NCBI GenBank assembly: GCA_017562135.1 | Contig: QEYB01001528.1 | Span: 62,001 to 126,000, forward strand | Direction: 5' to 3' | Source: Dipylidium caninum | Taxonomy: Eukaryota; Platyhelminthes; Cestoda; Cyclophyllidea; Dipylidiidae | Length of the DNA stretch: 64,000 nt | In this document: piece after piece, positions 39,601 through 49,107 of the stretch | How positions within the stretch are numbered: position 1 is the stretch's first letter | Layout of the letters: every line of letters starts with the position of its first letter | Notes under the pieces: generated by a model | The model's input: only the letters and a program-made list of their open reading frames with translations | The model's database searches: none | Told to the model about the DNA's origin: nothing | Position numbers and translations under genes: made by a program

Positions 39601-41850
39601 AGCTACCGGTGCACACGGCCAACGGGGTGATTCAAATAGACCTGAAACGCAGTCACCCTTCCCTCATTGTGAACGGCCATCCACTACTACAATTTCAACA
39701 ACAGCAGCAACAGCAACAACCAGGCTCTGACTCTAACAACCGTGGAACGAATTACTTCCCCACCTTCTCAAACCGTCAACACGATTCCTCGGTGGTGTAT
39801 CAGAGTGTTCATGGTGAATCTGACGCCGATAGTTTAGCTGCAAGTGGGTGAAACTTTAAACATGTTGTCCAGGTTTGTTCCTGCTGGGCATTTGGCCAAC
39901 GTTCATCGGCCTTTCAGGTACGATGAGCCCCGAGTACGCGTCAGCAAGCCTTTTAGGCGGTCAGAGTGGAAACGGTCTACCATTCATCACAGGCTTGGGG
40001 AGCTGGGGAGTGGGAGACTACTCGACGGCGCATTGTCAGCTTGTAGACGCAGCCACATCCGCCCAGGCGATGATTCAACAGCCTTTCTACGCTTCTCAGA
40101 CGCCACACCAACAGACGTCCGCTTCTGCTGCAGTCGCTGCTGCTGCTGCTGCGTATGCCTGGACGTCGCCGACGGGAGCCTACATTCAAAGATCCCTTTC
40201 GCAACAACAATTCCATCAACCTTTTTGGACACCTCAACCTGGTATGCGATTCATTATTTTTGTATCCACGTTGGTCGAGTTTTCTTCCACATAGAGTCCA
40301 CCTTTTTCAACTAACCGATTATCTCCCCTCTTCGATATCCAACCCTTAGTGATTGCTTCATATCTGGAAAGGGCATTTTCGGGTCTTTTTCTGACCAGTT
40401 TCTTCTCTCTAGTATTTCAAAGTAAAAGAGAACATTGAAGAACGCGTACTTGGTAGGATTTAGAGAATACCATGTAGTCTTGTCTGTTAAGTTGTCAAAG
40501 CTTTGGTGAATGAATAGTACAATTACGTCGCTGCACTGTCTTTTGTAGATGGGCGGATCTTTTGGCTTTTTGCTCTCGAGCAGAAGTTTTAAACCCGCGC
40601 AGTTCACCCTATAGTTGGAGCTGAGAGTCAGGAAATCTTTGCTATCTGCACCTCTCCGCCTCCAATTAATTTACTACTTTAATGCTACCCGGTTACGTGT
40701 CCGGATTACTTCCAGGCTAATGCAATAGGGGCACTTAGAGCAGAAAGTGAAGAAATATTGCAACTTATGTTTACGACTTTCCCGCAAGGCATTTATTGCC
40801 GTAGTGCCAAATTTACCAGCCAAGTGGTAGCATTCTTAAGCTGGCAGCAAGTTTTGAACCCAAACTCCCACATTACTAACGGGTAGTTTGACTGTGAGGA
40901 CATTCAACCATCTTGTGAATTTGCCAGACAAGCCGTTTTAGTTAAAATTTTGCAACTTAATGGTATAGTGTGCGGCAAAGGACATTCGGGAGGGTGTGAG
41001 ACCAACATACGCCACATTCCCAGGGCATGTGAGAACAGTGTAGTTCCGAAGAGGTCAATTTCAGGTTATTGTAATTGTATTCAATTTTTTTCTTGTTGCT
41101 CATATTCTCGGAAAGGAGCAGATTCCAGGATAGATGTCAACGTTAACAGATGGTTATTTATTGTGTAAATAAAAGCGGCTGAGCACGAGACCTTGTATTC
41201 TCAAAATTTTTGTCGAGCTTAGCAATGAATTATTGCCCGAAACATACACCCGAGCAGGGAAAATTATTCAAACATTAAGCTGCATATTTTTACGCAACAA
41301 GTTCATGGCGCTCAGGCGCCTTGGAATCACTGAAACAGTTGAGTTCTCAAAACCACGTGGTTACGAGTCAGATCAACTTTCGAGCAGGCTGGTACGTTTA
41401 GGTTGTCTATTTCCAGAAAATTGGTCGTTGATCTAAATCTCTCCCTTTCATATTTCCTATTTCTCTATTTACAGTTGTTGTGGTTTTGATGGAAACCCTT
41501 TTGTTTAATTAATTGCGTAGTCAGGGTAATTGAAAGCGCGGTAAAATGGAAAGTGCCTCTTTCGCTGGCACCAGACCTCAGTCTGTCATAATGGCCCTCA
41601 TGTTTGCTGATTGCAATGATTTTTATCTAAAAAAACTAAAAACTAAACTCAAAAGACTTTTTTGCCATTATTTGCAGTGAGTCAAGCAGCGCCGATGGGT
41701 CATGAGGTGGCCTCCTCAACACATTCAGGTGAATCCTCCGACCACTTCTCCGCTCGCATCGGCGGTGTTATCGGTGGCGGCGGGGGCGGAAGTGCTGGCA
41801 GCGCCGGCGACCCTTCCTCAACCATATATGGCTTTACTGGACAGTCTTGA
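24456..41850 (+). CDS. Ddr: Discoidin domain receptor-like membrane protein, 12 exons, no kinase domain seen
   Basis: Whole-gene entry. Exons: 24456-24667, 27268-27397, 30162-about 30269, 30455-30608, 31386-31777, 34463-34668, 35286-35364, 37080-37576, 38013-38350, 39603-39843, 39918-40241 and 41678-41850, about 950 codons. Phases agree at every junction, provided one base is discounted in exon 6. In the DDR family the discoidin domain binds collagen at the cell surface. Here the order is signal peptide (1-23), discoidin domain with IPDS, WCP, YIQVD and FYGC landmarks (about 28-200), discoidin-like domain (about 202-400), an acidic/Pro juxtamembrane region and one membrane helix (about 496-520) followed by KRRRKR. 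The cytoplasmic tail of about 420 residues is rich in Ser, Gln, Ala and Gly. DDR kinase motifs (VAVK, HRD, DFG) are absent in my reading. Further distal exons cannot be excluded. Confidence 0.82.
24668..27267 (+). other. Receptor intron 1
   Basis: It holds GTGG/GGGT simple repeats at about 25,314-25,344 and T-rich tracts. No exon or RNA gene is visible. Confidence 0.6.
27268..27397 (+). CDS. Ddr: Receptor exon 2: discoidin domain core
   Basis: The acceptor TCTTGCAG is followed by a frame containing GGWCPS, then DYIQVDMG and a hydrophobic strand. This corresponds to the WCP...YLQVD segment that packs the discoidin beta barrel. The donor is GCT|GTAGGT, phase 0. Confidence 0.88.
27398..30161 (+). 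other. Receptor intron 2
   Basis: It contains a GGAGGTGGC/GGAGGTGAC minisatellite-like stretch at 29,587-29,629, which translates as short acidic/Val repeats by chance, and C-rich runs near 28.6 kb. No other gene is seen. Confidence 0.55.
30162..30269 (+). CDS. Ddr: Receptor exon 3: middle of discoidin domain (end uncertain)
   Basis: The acceptor GATAG|CTC is the only one giving an open phase-0 frame. It encodes a diverged stretch with VVAFEKYTKSAATG and ELEANQFVTEVLG, matching the length of the DDR segment between the QVD strand and the conserved PP-VAR strand. The 3' end could be 30,257 (GAG|GTCCTC) or 30,269 (ACA|GTGACC); both keep phase 0. Sequence similarity is low, so this exon is less certain than its neighbours. 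Confidence 0.55.
30455..30608 (+). CDS. Ddr: Receptor exon 4: C-terminal strands of discoidin domain
   Basis: Phase 0 entry after TGTTACAG. It encodes NPPIVARWVRVYP and then CAKFEFYGC. Both are strongly conserved in DDR proteins, and the final Cys closes the domain by pairing with the N-terminal Cys. The donor is TCTG|GTGAGT, phase 1. Confidence 0.92.
30609..34462 (+). other. Receptor introns 4 and 5 (around exon 5)
   Basis: These flank 31,386-31,777. They hold AT-rich unique-looking sequence, CT-rich repeats at about 31,973-32,000 and a 7-base-arm inverted repeat (ATTCGAT/ATCGAAT) near 33,255. No further exon is convincing. Confidence 0.55.
31386..31777 (+). CDS. Ddr: Receptor exon 5: discoidin-like second domain
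   Basis: The exon runs from TTTTAG|ATGAA to AGAAAG|GTAAGT. Landmarks shared with vertebrate DDR include an EYKIPDG start, ACYDG, GGVGCLVDS, a Cys-x3-GW motif and VFRFSSLRTFDALYLYAVH. In human DDR1 this domain packs on the collagen-binding domain and was the target of an inhibitory antibody. Thirty-odd residues around the WQHD segment differ from vertebrates and are Ala/Ser-rich. Confidence 0.9.
34463..34668 (+). CDS. Ddr: Receptor exon 6: end of discoidin-like domain, with apparent single-base frameshift
   Basis: The frame entering from exon 5 reads KPRRIEVTFSADGVSY and on to EPIIVDLQRKKG. The family-conserved continuation GRAARLKLFFADEWIVLSE is found only in the next frame. The switch falls in the run AGGAAAAAAGGGGAG at about 34,586-34,600. 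The total length matches human DDR1 to within one residue if one base is dropped, which argues against a hidden intron. With that correction the exon leaves in phase 1, which exon 7 requires. Uncorrected, the frame stops at about 34,646. Confidence 0.75.
34669..37079 (+). other. Receptor introns 6 and 7 (around exon 7)
   Basis: Apart from exon 7 at 35,286-35,364 I see nothing supportable here. Confidence 0.5.
35286..35364 (+). CDS. Ddr: Receptor exon 7: short Ser/Gly-rich juxtamembrane exon
   Basis: A good acceptor (TTTGTTTGTAG) and two overlapping donors are present: GCAG|GTAGGT ending at 35,360, and GTAG|GTGAAT ending at 35,364. It encodes about 25 residues (AGSTDELTGHAGSGN and so on), as expected for a flexible extracellular linker. 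The longer form joins exon 8 at GCAG; the shorter form would need acceptor GCAGAG two bases further on. Both keep the frame. Confidence 0.6.
37080..37576 (+). CDS. Ddr: Receptor exon 8: juxtamembrane region, transmembrane helix, start of tail
   Basis: The exon begins after CTCTGCAG. An acidic, Gly-rich stretch leads to DPPPYQGP, then to a hydrophobic helix from 37,282 to about 37,359 (MLVLILVFLCCFMLLLVVVA and on to SIAW). The stop-transfer sequence QKRRRKRQQG follows. The tail starts with a short amphipathic segment (LRDELHSANDKLLKAQ) resembling the position of the LEEEL segment after the DDR helix. The donor is CCGG|GTATGT, phase 1. Confidence 0.88.
38013..38350 (+). CDS. Ddr: Receptor exon 9: cytoplasmic tail, Ser/Thr-rich
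   Basis: It enters in phase 1 after CTTGCTAG and encodes 112 residues of Ser/Thr/Gly/Ala-rich sequence with GLHDGTFFAYTGIP at its start and one basic patch (SPLAKRFLTS then AARLFRSRCGGK). No domain is recognised. It leaves in phase 0 at TCG|GTAGGT. Confidence 0.7.
39603..39843 (+). CDS. Ddr: Receptor exon 10: cytoplasmic tail with polyglutamine
   Basis: It opens with VHTANGVIQIDLKRSHPSL, continues into a run of eight Gln encoded by mixed CAA/CAG, and ends with SSVVYQSVHGESDADS. The YQSV motif could be a tyrosine phosphorylation site. The exon runs from CCTTTAG to GCAA|GTGGGT, phase 1. Confidence 0.72.
39918..40241 (+). CDS. Ddr: Receptor exon 11: cytoplasmic tail with polyalanine
   Basis: The 74-base intron before it ends in CCTTTCAG. 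It encodes MSPEYASASLLGG, GLGSWGVGDYSTAH, an SASAAVAAAAAAYAW tract and a Gln/Pro-rich end (SQQQFHQPFWTPQP). The tract is AT-poor, uses mixed codons and keeps frame, so it is probably real protein. The donor is CCTG|GTATGC, phase 1. Confidence 0.72.
41678..41850 (+). CDS. Ddr: Receptor exon 12: Gly-rich C-terminus and stop
   Basis: Entered in phase 1 after ATTTGCAG, it reads VSQAAPMGHEVASSTHSG, then a poly-Gly run and DPSSTIYGFTGQS before TGA. An internal donor (TCAG|GTGAAT at about 41,729, phase 1) would allow longer forms. A second frame across the same bases is also open and Ala/Pro-rich to 41,944, but exon 11 phase does not lead into it. No clear AATAAA follows closely. Confidence 0.55.
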
Positions 41851-44747
41851 GGTGCCATCCTTTCACCCTGCTACTCTGTCACTCATCCATCATCCCTACC
41901 CAGCCCGGTGTCAAAGGAATGTGGGGCCTAAAAGACGCCAGTGAATTTTCTCTGTCAATCTGTACACAAAAACTCAAGCAAACTGTCCCCAGCCCCCCAA
42001 TTACCACCGCTGCCACTCCTTATAATACGAATATTACTACTATTCTTGCATTCGTTGACATGGCAGAAAAGATATGGGGTGCCTTTCACTAAAGCCGAAT
42101 TGCTTGGAAACATGTGGTGTGATTTCAGGTGTCTTAGTATGGTTTAACTCGGAATTTAACGACATGCATGTGTCAGTAAAGTGGGCAGATTTCCCGAACT
42201 GTTTTGCACGTTCACCTCACTGAAATGTGAAATTGACACCATCGACGTTGGCTCACGTGGATCTGGGGCGTCTTCTTCGAGGATGTGCTTTGTTGTCATT
42301 GTAGGGAATCCCTCGTGGTGAAACCACCGCCGCTGTGGCAGTGGGACGAGTGTCCCTCAGTCACCCGCTTCCTCCATACTTTGAAGATGTTTAAATGAAT
42401 TCGGGCACGGAGCACGAAATAGGCCATGAGTTACCACTTCAAACCGCCAATTTGTTTCACTTGATGGCGCCTGCGTAAAATTTTATGGCCTTTGTCACTT
42501 CGTGACAGTTAAGAGGCGCTTCTAAGCAGGGAAGGACCAGAAGGTGCATGCTACTGTTCATAGCCCCTTTAATGAGTGCTGAGAAAAAATTTTTGTGAGT
42601 GAGTCTCCCATTTCATGAGAACGCGAAGAATGGGTTTGTCCTCACCCTAGAGATACTCTGTGACTTCCGTAAAATTTGGCTGTTGTCAAAAAATTGTGTT
42701 TGAGAGCACTTAAGTATGGTTCACTCCAGCAACGTCATGTGCAGAATTCTTTCTTAGGACCGGTTTTAATGTGTGAATGTAGAATCCTCGTTTCGTTCGA
42801 CCCTCAGCAGTTCATTCAAACTGGTGACATTTTTCCACAATAACCCACTTCTTTGTCGTCATCAAAATTATCCGCCAAACGATATTCAGGAGAAACAAGA
42901 ACTTGGCTGCTTAAATTCCGTTGGTCAAAGGGCGAAAATTGAGCTGTTAAGGGGACCATCTTTACAACAGTTTGCTTTAAGATCATTTGGAAGTAACCAG
43001 TTTGCACCTCTCCTTCCTGAAGAACCGATGCCACACATTGTCCGCCACAGTGGACGGCGGCTTTTCTGTCCATTGTTGCCATTGAAGGCACCTCTACTTT
43101 ACCGAAGGGCTGTTCGCCGGATAGGAAACTCGTGTCGCGGGGATGCACGGTGAAGTGGTAGCCTCACCTAGAATATCTGCCAGAGCGCAGACGAGATGCT
43201 CTTCCATCCTCTGGTTCCAGTCACCTGAAGGTTTCTAAGGTCGCTGAAGTGTCTAGTATAAGAGCGCAAAAGTAGCCAGTTTTTCGACGAGACACCCTCA
43301 AGTGCGATTACTGAGGAAACGCTCCATGGTGTGGACCCATTTAGCCGTTTTTGTGGTTTCATGGATGGTGTGCCTTTCTTATAAAAGTATGAAATGAATG
43401 TGAGAGGAAATTCTCCAGGGTTACGCCAAAATAATGGGAACGGTTAGATGGTAAACATGAGAAGGTTAAATGTGAAATTAGTAGCCCATCCTCCCTCCTT
43501 ATGATTTCACAGTTCAACCTCCCTGGGCGATCCTTCTTTTGATTATTATCAAAAATTTCCCCTCTGTTTATCCGCATGCAATGGCAAAAGTCAGACCTGT
43601 GTAGGGGAAGGCATGTCACTCTTGTCAAATATTTGGGCTTTAATGCCTGTACAAGTGACTTTATAATTTCCCAGGCGCCGGGGCGGCAGAGCGGCCCAGT
43701 GGCAGGCAATCAAGTTAAGGCATCAAAAGATGTGAAACAGAGTTCCGGCTTCGTCATGGGACCTTCCGTTCACCGATGGAGACTGACAATTGACAGAATG
43801 CGCCATGGCTGAGGTGACATGGCGTAAAAGTCATGGCAGCCAATGAAAACCATAGCAACAATCGCCACGAAGAAAGCCACATTGGTGGTGGAGGGAGTGG
43901 AAGGTGGCCTCGGAGGGTGCCGAAAGTCACAGAACTTTGCCCTTTAGTCCTGATAAGGCTAATGAAAAAGCTGTTTGTAGCGAATCTCATGCCTCGGTGC
44001 CTCCCCATTGTCACTCGATTAACCTCGTGGCGTACACAACTCGTCATTGGACGAAAAATGGCACAAGACGGTGTTTTTTTTTGGGGGGGGGGGGCACCTT
44101 GGACACGTGATTAATTGCGTTACTCGGCACAGCTTTCTTACCTTTCATTTGGCAAAATATGACCTTTAGAGAAACTATCACTTTGGGCACTTTGTTCGGT
44201 CGAGCGAATGCCAACACTACTGAAGTGGGAAATAAACTCAGCAGTTGGCGTTATTTTGTCAAATGGTGCTCAATGCTGTAATTCTATCACCGACTGTCAG
44301 CGGATTTTTAACGGGGGGAGAAAAGAGAAAAGGCGAGAGCTGACTCGTGGAATTTAAGTAGTATGCCAGTGGTATAATCTAACCCGTGGCGTTTTTACTA
44401 CTGTAACCCAACACCCAACTATCTATTATTCATCTTTCTTCTCTTTCTCCTCATTCTTTTTAGTATTTTTAATGGTGGATTGCGCGCAGAACTCTCCTGT
44501 CACAATAAGCAAGGCTGTGAAAGCGGCAGGCAGTTGAGAGGTAAGTATAAATCGCCCAGTTGTGTTGTCGTAGTGATGTGGTCCTCTGAATCTCTGACGA
44601 CCTCGTGGCACGAAGTAGGCGCCAATTTGCCCACTTGTGAGAGGTGAAATGCACACTTTGCACGAAACGCCTGTGGACAGGTTTGATCAAACATTTGGGA
44701 CTGCTCTGCATTTGCAGCTGAAGGAGGCTTGAACTTTCTTTCCAAGT

Positions 44748-45668
44748 TCATCTACGAATTGCTTCAGCGCATGCGCATTTCCCAATGGCAATCATTTTAG
44801 AGGCGTCAAGCCGAAAGAGGTTGGAAATCAACATCGAAAAGTGCACACAAATTCGACGGAGTGTCTCATTAACGCGAAAGTGGAAGTAAAACAAGAGACG
44901 ATAAATGACATGCAGCAGTCTTATTTCGGCAAAGGGAAAGAAAATCAGGGGAGACGCCTCTCCGCCAGGAAGTATGAGTCCACGAGAGGACGGGACCTGC
45001 TTCCGCAGTGGCGTGAGAGTCAAAGTCCGATGTAGTAGAGTCTCCTCCCCGGGAAAGGGTGGTGAATGCAACAGAGCATGTGGATGTTGAAAAAAAGTGA
45101 CCAATTTGCTGTAGGCTTTTATTGTGGGGAAACTGTTTGTCCCGTGGGGCGCACAAACCGGCTTAAGCAGTTCGGGTGACTGCATTAAGGGTGGGCGAGA
45201 AGAGGCTCCGCGGCACCCGTCGAGAGGGGCAAAAAGGTGTTTGAGAAGAATACAACTTGGCTGACATGAGGGCATTTGGGAAAAGTGAAATGCGGTAATT
45301 ATTCGGTCAAAAATCATTCTGCAGTCCAAAGTGGCGCACTGAAAAGCCTTAAAGAGAATTATTAAAACAAAATCCTTTTTGAAAGTTATTACGAAGAGGT
45401 TAGAAATGACATAAACTCGTGACAAAGGAAAGTGAGAGTAAATATAAAATATTAGATAAAAAACGATTGGTGAAATCACATTTGAGGGAACGGTGGAATC
45501 TCGGTAGAAATAAACTGAATTGTTTAGCAAAAACGGTTGACACTGTCTGGCTTCTTCTTCTTCTTCTTCTTCTTCCCAACACCTGGGGAGTCTGTTAAAA
45601 TCATTCGCCATCACTGAATCTTTGGTGGCACCTCCCAACAAACTGCGCAGCATCGTGTAGTCAGACAA
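44748..45668 (-). CDS. Hypothetical 306-codon open frame, unrecognised
   Basis: This is the longest open frame in the window. It opens at TTG; the first ATG is at about codon 6. The N-terminal part contains a run of eight Glu encoded by a GAA microsatellite. Residues about 50-115 are strongly hydrophobic and aromatic (SPIVFYLIFYIYSHFPL and LFVITFKKDFVLIILFKAF). The rest is Leu/Pro/His-rich without a recognisable domain. A frame this long is not expected by chance in a sequence of this composition, but the residues look like translated T-rich non-coding DNA. A possible internal acceptor (GGCTTTTCAG) suggests it may be partly intronic. I do not assign a function. Confidence 0.25.
   Translation of the reverse strand: MSDYTMLRSLLGGATKDSVMANDFNRLPRCWEEEEEEEEARQCQPFLLNNSVYFYRDSTVPSNVISPIVFYLIFYIYSHFPLSRVYVISNLFVITFKKDFVLIILFKAFQCATLDCRMIFDRIITAFHFSQMPSCQPSCILLKHLFAPLDGCRGASSRPPLMQSPELLKPVCAPHGTNSFPTIKAYSKLVTFFQHPHALLHSPPFPGEETLLHRTLTLTPLRKQVPSSRGLILPGGEASPLIFFPFAEIRLLHVIYRLLFYFHFRVNETLRRICVHFSMLISNLFRLDASKMIAIGKCACAEAIRR
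45551..45575. repeat. CTT trinucleotide microsatellite
   Basis: Eight tandem CTT units lie inside the minus-strand open frame, where they encode a polyglutamate run. Confidence 0.92.
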
Positions 45669-45781
45669 GAAAGTGGCAGCAAATGTGAGAGGGGTGAACT
45701 CGATCCTCTACACCACCGCTGATGACCACCGCGCCATCCTCGCACTCGTCTCGACTGCGATTCTACTCTCTGCAGCCAACC

Positions 45782-45888
45782 GTCTGTCTGTCTGTCCCTT
45801 TGTCTGTTTTGGGTGGTTCTCATTTGCGTAACAGGAACAGCATTCAGTCTTCTCTCGACCCGACCCGACTCGACTCAACGCAACTCAA
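45782..45888. repeat. GTCT repeat followed by decaying CGACC/CGACT pentamers
   Basis: Four GTCT units at about 45,782-45,797 are followed at 45,856-45,888 by a pentamer series drifting from CGACC through CGACT to CAACG/CAACT. This is a small cluster of unstable simple repeats. Confidence 0.75.
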
Positions 45889-46502
45889 ATTGTTTCCACA
45901 ACACACCAATTTAAAAGCTCCCGCTTAATACCGTAGATGTGCCAGCCACACATCCACATAATCGCCTGCTTTAAACTCACGCCTGATTGTATGGTTACCT
46001 ACGCTGACAATGAGAACTGCAATTATCTCGCCGCACTTATCGCTTGCTTCCATCTAACTGGCGTGGCGACGAAGGCTACCGCGGTGAATTGAGCTAAATA
46101 ATTTCGTCCCATCACTTTGCAACGCGAAGGGTGGAGTATTCGTCGGGAGGGTTCAATCTCTGCCTGGTCTAGACAGACGAGTGTCTAGTTTGGGAGAGAG
46201 GAGCGTGATTGAACCCAACCGGCTGGGACTGTGGGATTGGCGGAGGCGCGAAGACGTAGACAGCAGCACCGTGACGTATTTTGTCTGATAGAGGCAGGCA
46301 CCATTTTTGATGACAGCGCAAAAGTGCAAGTTGCGCAAATCAACCGAGTGATGCGCCTTTTTCTCCAGCCTGGTACCCTTAATGACCGGTCAGTTGATGC
46401 GCAGGCTGGGAGGTGGAAGAAGATGTTGATGGAGGTTGTGCCCCACCACGAGCTCATTTGTGACCCACACTGAGTGATGCAGCGGCTTTCGTGCGCGGTG
46501 CA

Positions 46503-46522
46503 ACCACCGCCACTTCGGTGGT
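46503..46522. repeat. Perfect 7-base-arm hairpin
   Basis: ACCACCG and CGGTGGT flank a 6-base loop, just upstream of the tandem duplication. No terminator or RNA gene context is visible. Confidence 0.5.
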
Positions 46523-46744
46523 GCGTGGACAGGCTGTGGCGAGAAGGCGCGAGAACGTGGGCAGACAGGAGTAACTCGTTAAGTGTGGAGGCACGTAACG
46601 CAGCGGTGGTGGTGGCGCTGATGGCTTTTGTGCGGAGGACGTAACGTGGAGGGTTAGCCCGACCTCAGCTGCGTGTTGAGGAAATGTGATCGCAGTTGAA
46701 TTATATGGTAAAATCTCTTTCGCTCTGTCTTTACCTGTGAAGCC

Positions 46745-47308
46745 TCACCAGTCCGGACGTCGATAATGAAGCCAATGGAGGCAGAGTACCTCCTGCTTCG
46801 ACAGCTTAGTGGCCTTTACGCACCGCTTCATAGGAAGTTCCTCGTCATCGCTGCACACTTCGGGATTTGACAATCGGCTTTGCTTTGCGAATACTTCTTT
46901 ATCCACGTGTGAACCCTCAGACTGATCTCTACAGTCATTGGCGGTGATTTCGATTAGCCACACCAGCTCTGATGTTGAATAAGACACTGGTGTACTGGAT
47001 GGAACATCAACATTATTGTGCGGCAATGCAGATCTCAGTGCTGAGCAGGGCAGATGAATAGGCTCGAAGCCACGAGCCGGGGACGGAGAATAACGAGGCT
47101 GCGAGCGGCTGGAGGGACGATTGGCATGACGAGCGGGATTTGGGTCGCTAGACGACTGGAAGCAAGGCGGAGTGGTGTGGTCATCAGACAGTGTCAGGCA
47201 ACAATTCCAGCCACTAGACTCGAGAGGAGAGGACTCCGACAGCGAGAGGACGGTCCCCTCCACACAGAGACACTCACCACAACATCGCACTCCCCCGAAA
47301 ATCACCAA
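46745..47308 (-). CDS. Hypothetical open frame in tandem-duplication copy A
   Basis: A minus-strand frame of 187 codons covers copy A and extends beyond it with a more gene-like acidic region (ELVWLIEITANDCRDQSEG, then CSDDEELPMKRC) ending at TGA. The paralogous stretch in copy B is broken. No family is recognised. It could be the remnant of a coding element or chance. Confidence 0.2.
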   Translation of the reverse strand: MVIFGGVRCCGECLCVEGTVLSLSESSPLESSGWNCCLTLSDDHTTPPCFQSSSDPNPARHANRPSSRSQPRYSPSPARGFEPIHLPCSALRSALPHNNVDVPSSTPVSYSTSELVWLIEITANDCRDQSEGSHVDKEVFAKQSRLSNPEVCSDDEELPMKRCVKATKLSKQEVLCLHWLHYRRPDW

Positions 47309-47912
47309 TTATCATGGACATGGCGAGCGTTAGCAGGGTAGATGATTAATAAGGAGATGCAGTGTACAAAAGGAGAGAAGCGTTTGGGGCGATTTCAAAT
47401 TCGGAACTTCACATTCCGCAAAAGTCGATCACAAGTCCTTCGAAGAGACGTGCTTCGCTGACTGGACCGACTGCCTGTTTGATTGCGATTGTTCCAGCCT
47501 CCTTCCTTGCGTTGGTGGGCGCTCTCGGTGGATGAGTTGAACGAGTGTGGAGAGGATCCATTCCCGTCTGGGTTTTGCAGCCTGCTTTAATTCTGGAGTG
47601 GGTGACGAGTGCAAAAATGCCCAGAGGAGCATGGACGAGGAATACACTCGCAGCCGTGTGTTGGTTGGTGATGGAGAATAGCGAAGTCGCGAACAGATGA
47701 CGCTGAGATGAGCATGACCAGTGTAAATTGGAGCGTTTGAGTGGAAGCAGATTCAAACAGCAGTGGTGTGGTCATTAGACAGTGGCACCCAACACTTCCA
47801 ATCACTGGACTTGAGAGGAGAGGACTCCGACAATGGGAAGATGGTCGCTCTCAACGCAGAAGCAGTCTGCGTAGCATCGCACTCCTTCGAAAATCCCCGA
47901 CTTACGCGCCGT
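47078..47912. repeat. Diverged tandem duplication, period about 591 bases
   Basis: Segment A (about 47,078-47,310) and segment B (about 47,669-47,912) share ordered blocks: GGAGAATA(A/G)CGA, AGTGGTGTGGTCAT, CACTAGACTCGAGAGGAGAG versus its B form, GGACTCCGAC (47,231 and 47,822) and ACATCGCACTC versus GCATCGCACTC followed by CGAAAATC. On the minus strand both translate with related residues (LSESSPL(E/K)SS, then LS(D/N)DHTT). Copy A is open for 187 codons (47,308-46,745). Copy B is interrupted by a stop soon after DHTTAV. It may be a decayed multicopy element or gene fragment. Confidence 0.65.
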
Positions 47913-48843
47913 GAGGAAGACATGCCATCGCAATTGGCATGCATGCTTGTGGAGTGAGTGGGAGAGGCGCGGACATTTGCTCGTGCGGTGTAAGCCCAAC
48001 TCGCCACGAGGCCCAAGGCGCCTCTGGCGTCTTACTTCGAGTGAGAAAGGGAGAGGAAGAGGGAGAGGGAGAAAGATGCAGAGAGGCGTGTTATTTCACC
48101 GCACCACCCTCCCCCTCCCCCCCGGTGTCGGTGTCCACTCTGTGAGTGGGCAGCGGATGATGCAGGCTCGAGGGTGGTCAGGTCCATTCGCATCGCTATT
48201 ACTTCACCGATGACTAAATTCCTTTTATGTCCCTTTAATGCGCCTGTGGTGACCAAATTGTGCAGCTCAAGTGGAAGCCACGAGCCATGTGGAATGGCGG
48301 TTTGATGACGGTGGCTAATTTGGAGTGAGCAAGAGTTATGTGGCGGTAGATGCTGAGCATGGAAAGCGACGGTAGCTGGAGATTAGGGTGAGTGTGGAGG
48401 TGATACAGTGTTTTTACTCGACGTGCCGTACTGGCTGTTTATTTTCACTGATGGGAGACGGAGACGGATTTGTCAACCGTCGCTATGTCACGCCGGTGAA
48501 GTCAGCGTTAAAACAGTAAAAGGTCTCAATGGCTCGGAAATGTATTTTTAATTCCAAATCTTTTTTCTTTCTTTGTACCCTTAATTTCTTATTCATTATC
48601 CACTGTTCTTATACTTTGCTTTTCTATCTCTACTTATTTCTTGCGATATATGTCTTCGCATTCGAGTTTCATTTTGTCGCATCCCTACCCTTAACAGCAT
48701 CCATGACTGGTCTTTATTTCGATTTTCAGCTTGATTTCACTAGCCTCTTATATATATTTATGTATAACAATTCTTTGTCTTAAAGATTCAAATGGAAGTG
48801 TTATTCCTGCACTGCTCCCTTGCAGTATCATTCGGCGCGACCA

Positions 48844-49107
48844 AGTTGAATACTTCTGTGATTTTTATCCACATGGAGGCGATCTCTGGGTGAGGAAGGG
48901 AGAGGACACCACCTCCCTACCCCAAGCATTGGCAATATTGTGTCTTCTTCTCTTTCCCTTGTCACTCGTGACATTTAGCTTCGCTTCCACGCAGTAACAA
49001 GGAACTACGCCATGTGGCGCGGTCTTTTAATGTTGGTATTATCGCTGAGTGGACAGCAGTCCTGCCCCTCGGGTTCCAGATGCTCGGCAATGCTGATCAA
49101 CGCCTCC
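48844..49107 (+). repeat. Dispersed repeat, copy 2
   Basis: This aligns over about 260 bases with the reverse complement of 10,883-11,145. Substitutions are scattered and indels are few. The match begins near CTTCTGTGATTTTTATCCAC and ends after CAACGCCTC. The copies lie 38 kb apart in opposite orientation, on either side of the receptor gene. Confidence 0.75.

Larger units (their letters stand above)
37577..41677 (+). other. Receptor introns 8 to 11 (around exons 9-11)
   Basis: The stretches 37,577-38,012, 38,351-39,602 and 40,242-41,677 are intronic, with no other gene visible. An AATAAA at about 41,170, inside the last intron, could allow premature polyadenylation but has no other support. 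Confidence 0.5.

Noticed and set aside
47270..47320. Possible kinase-like HRD codons in the repeat region
   Set aside because: Codons occur inside the duplicated element out of any conserved context; no VAVK or DFG nearby.
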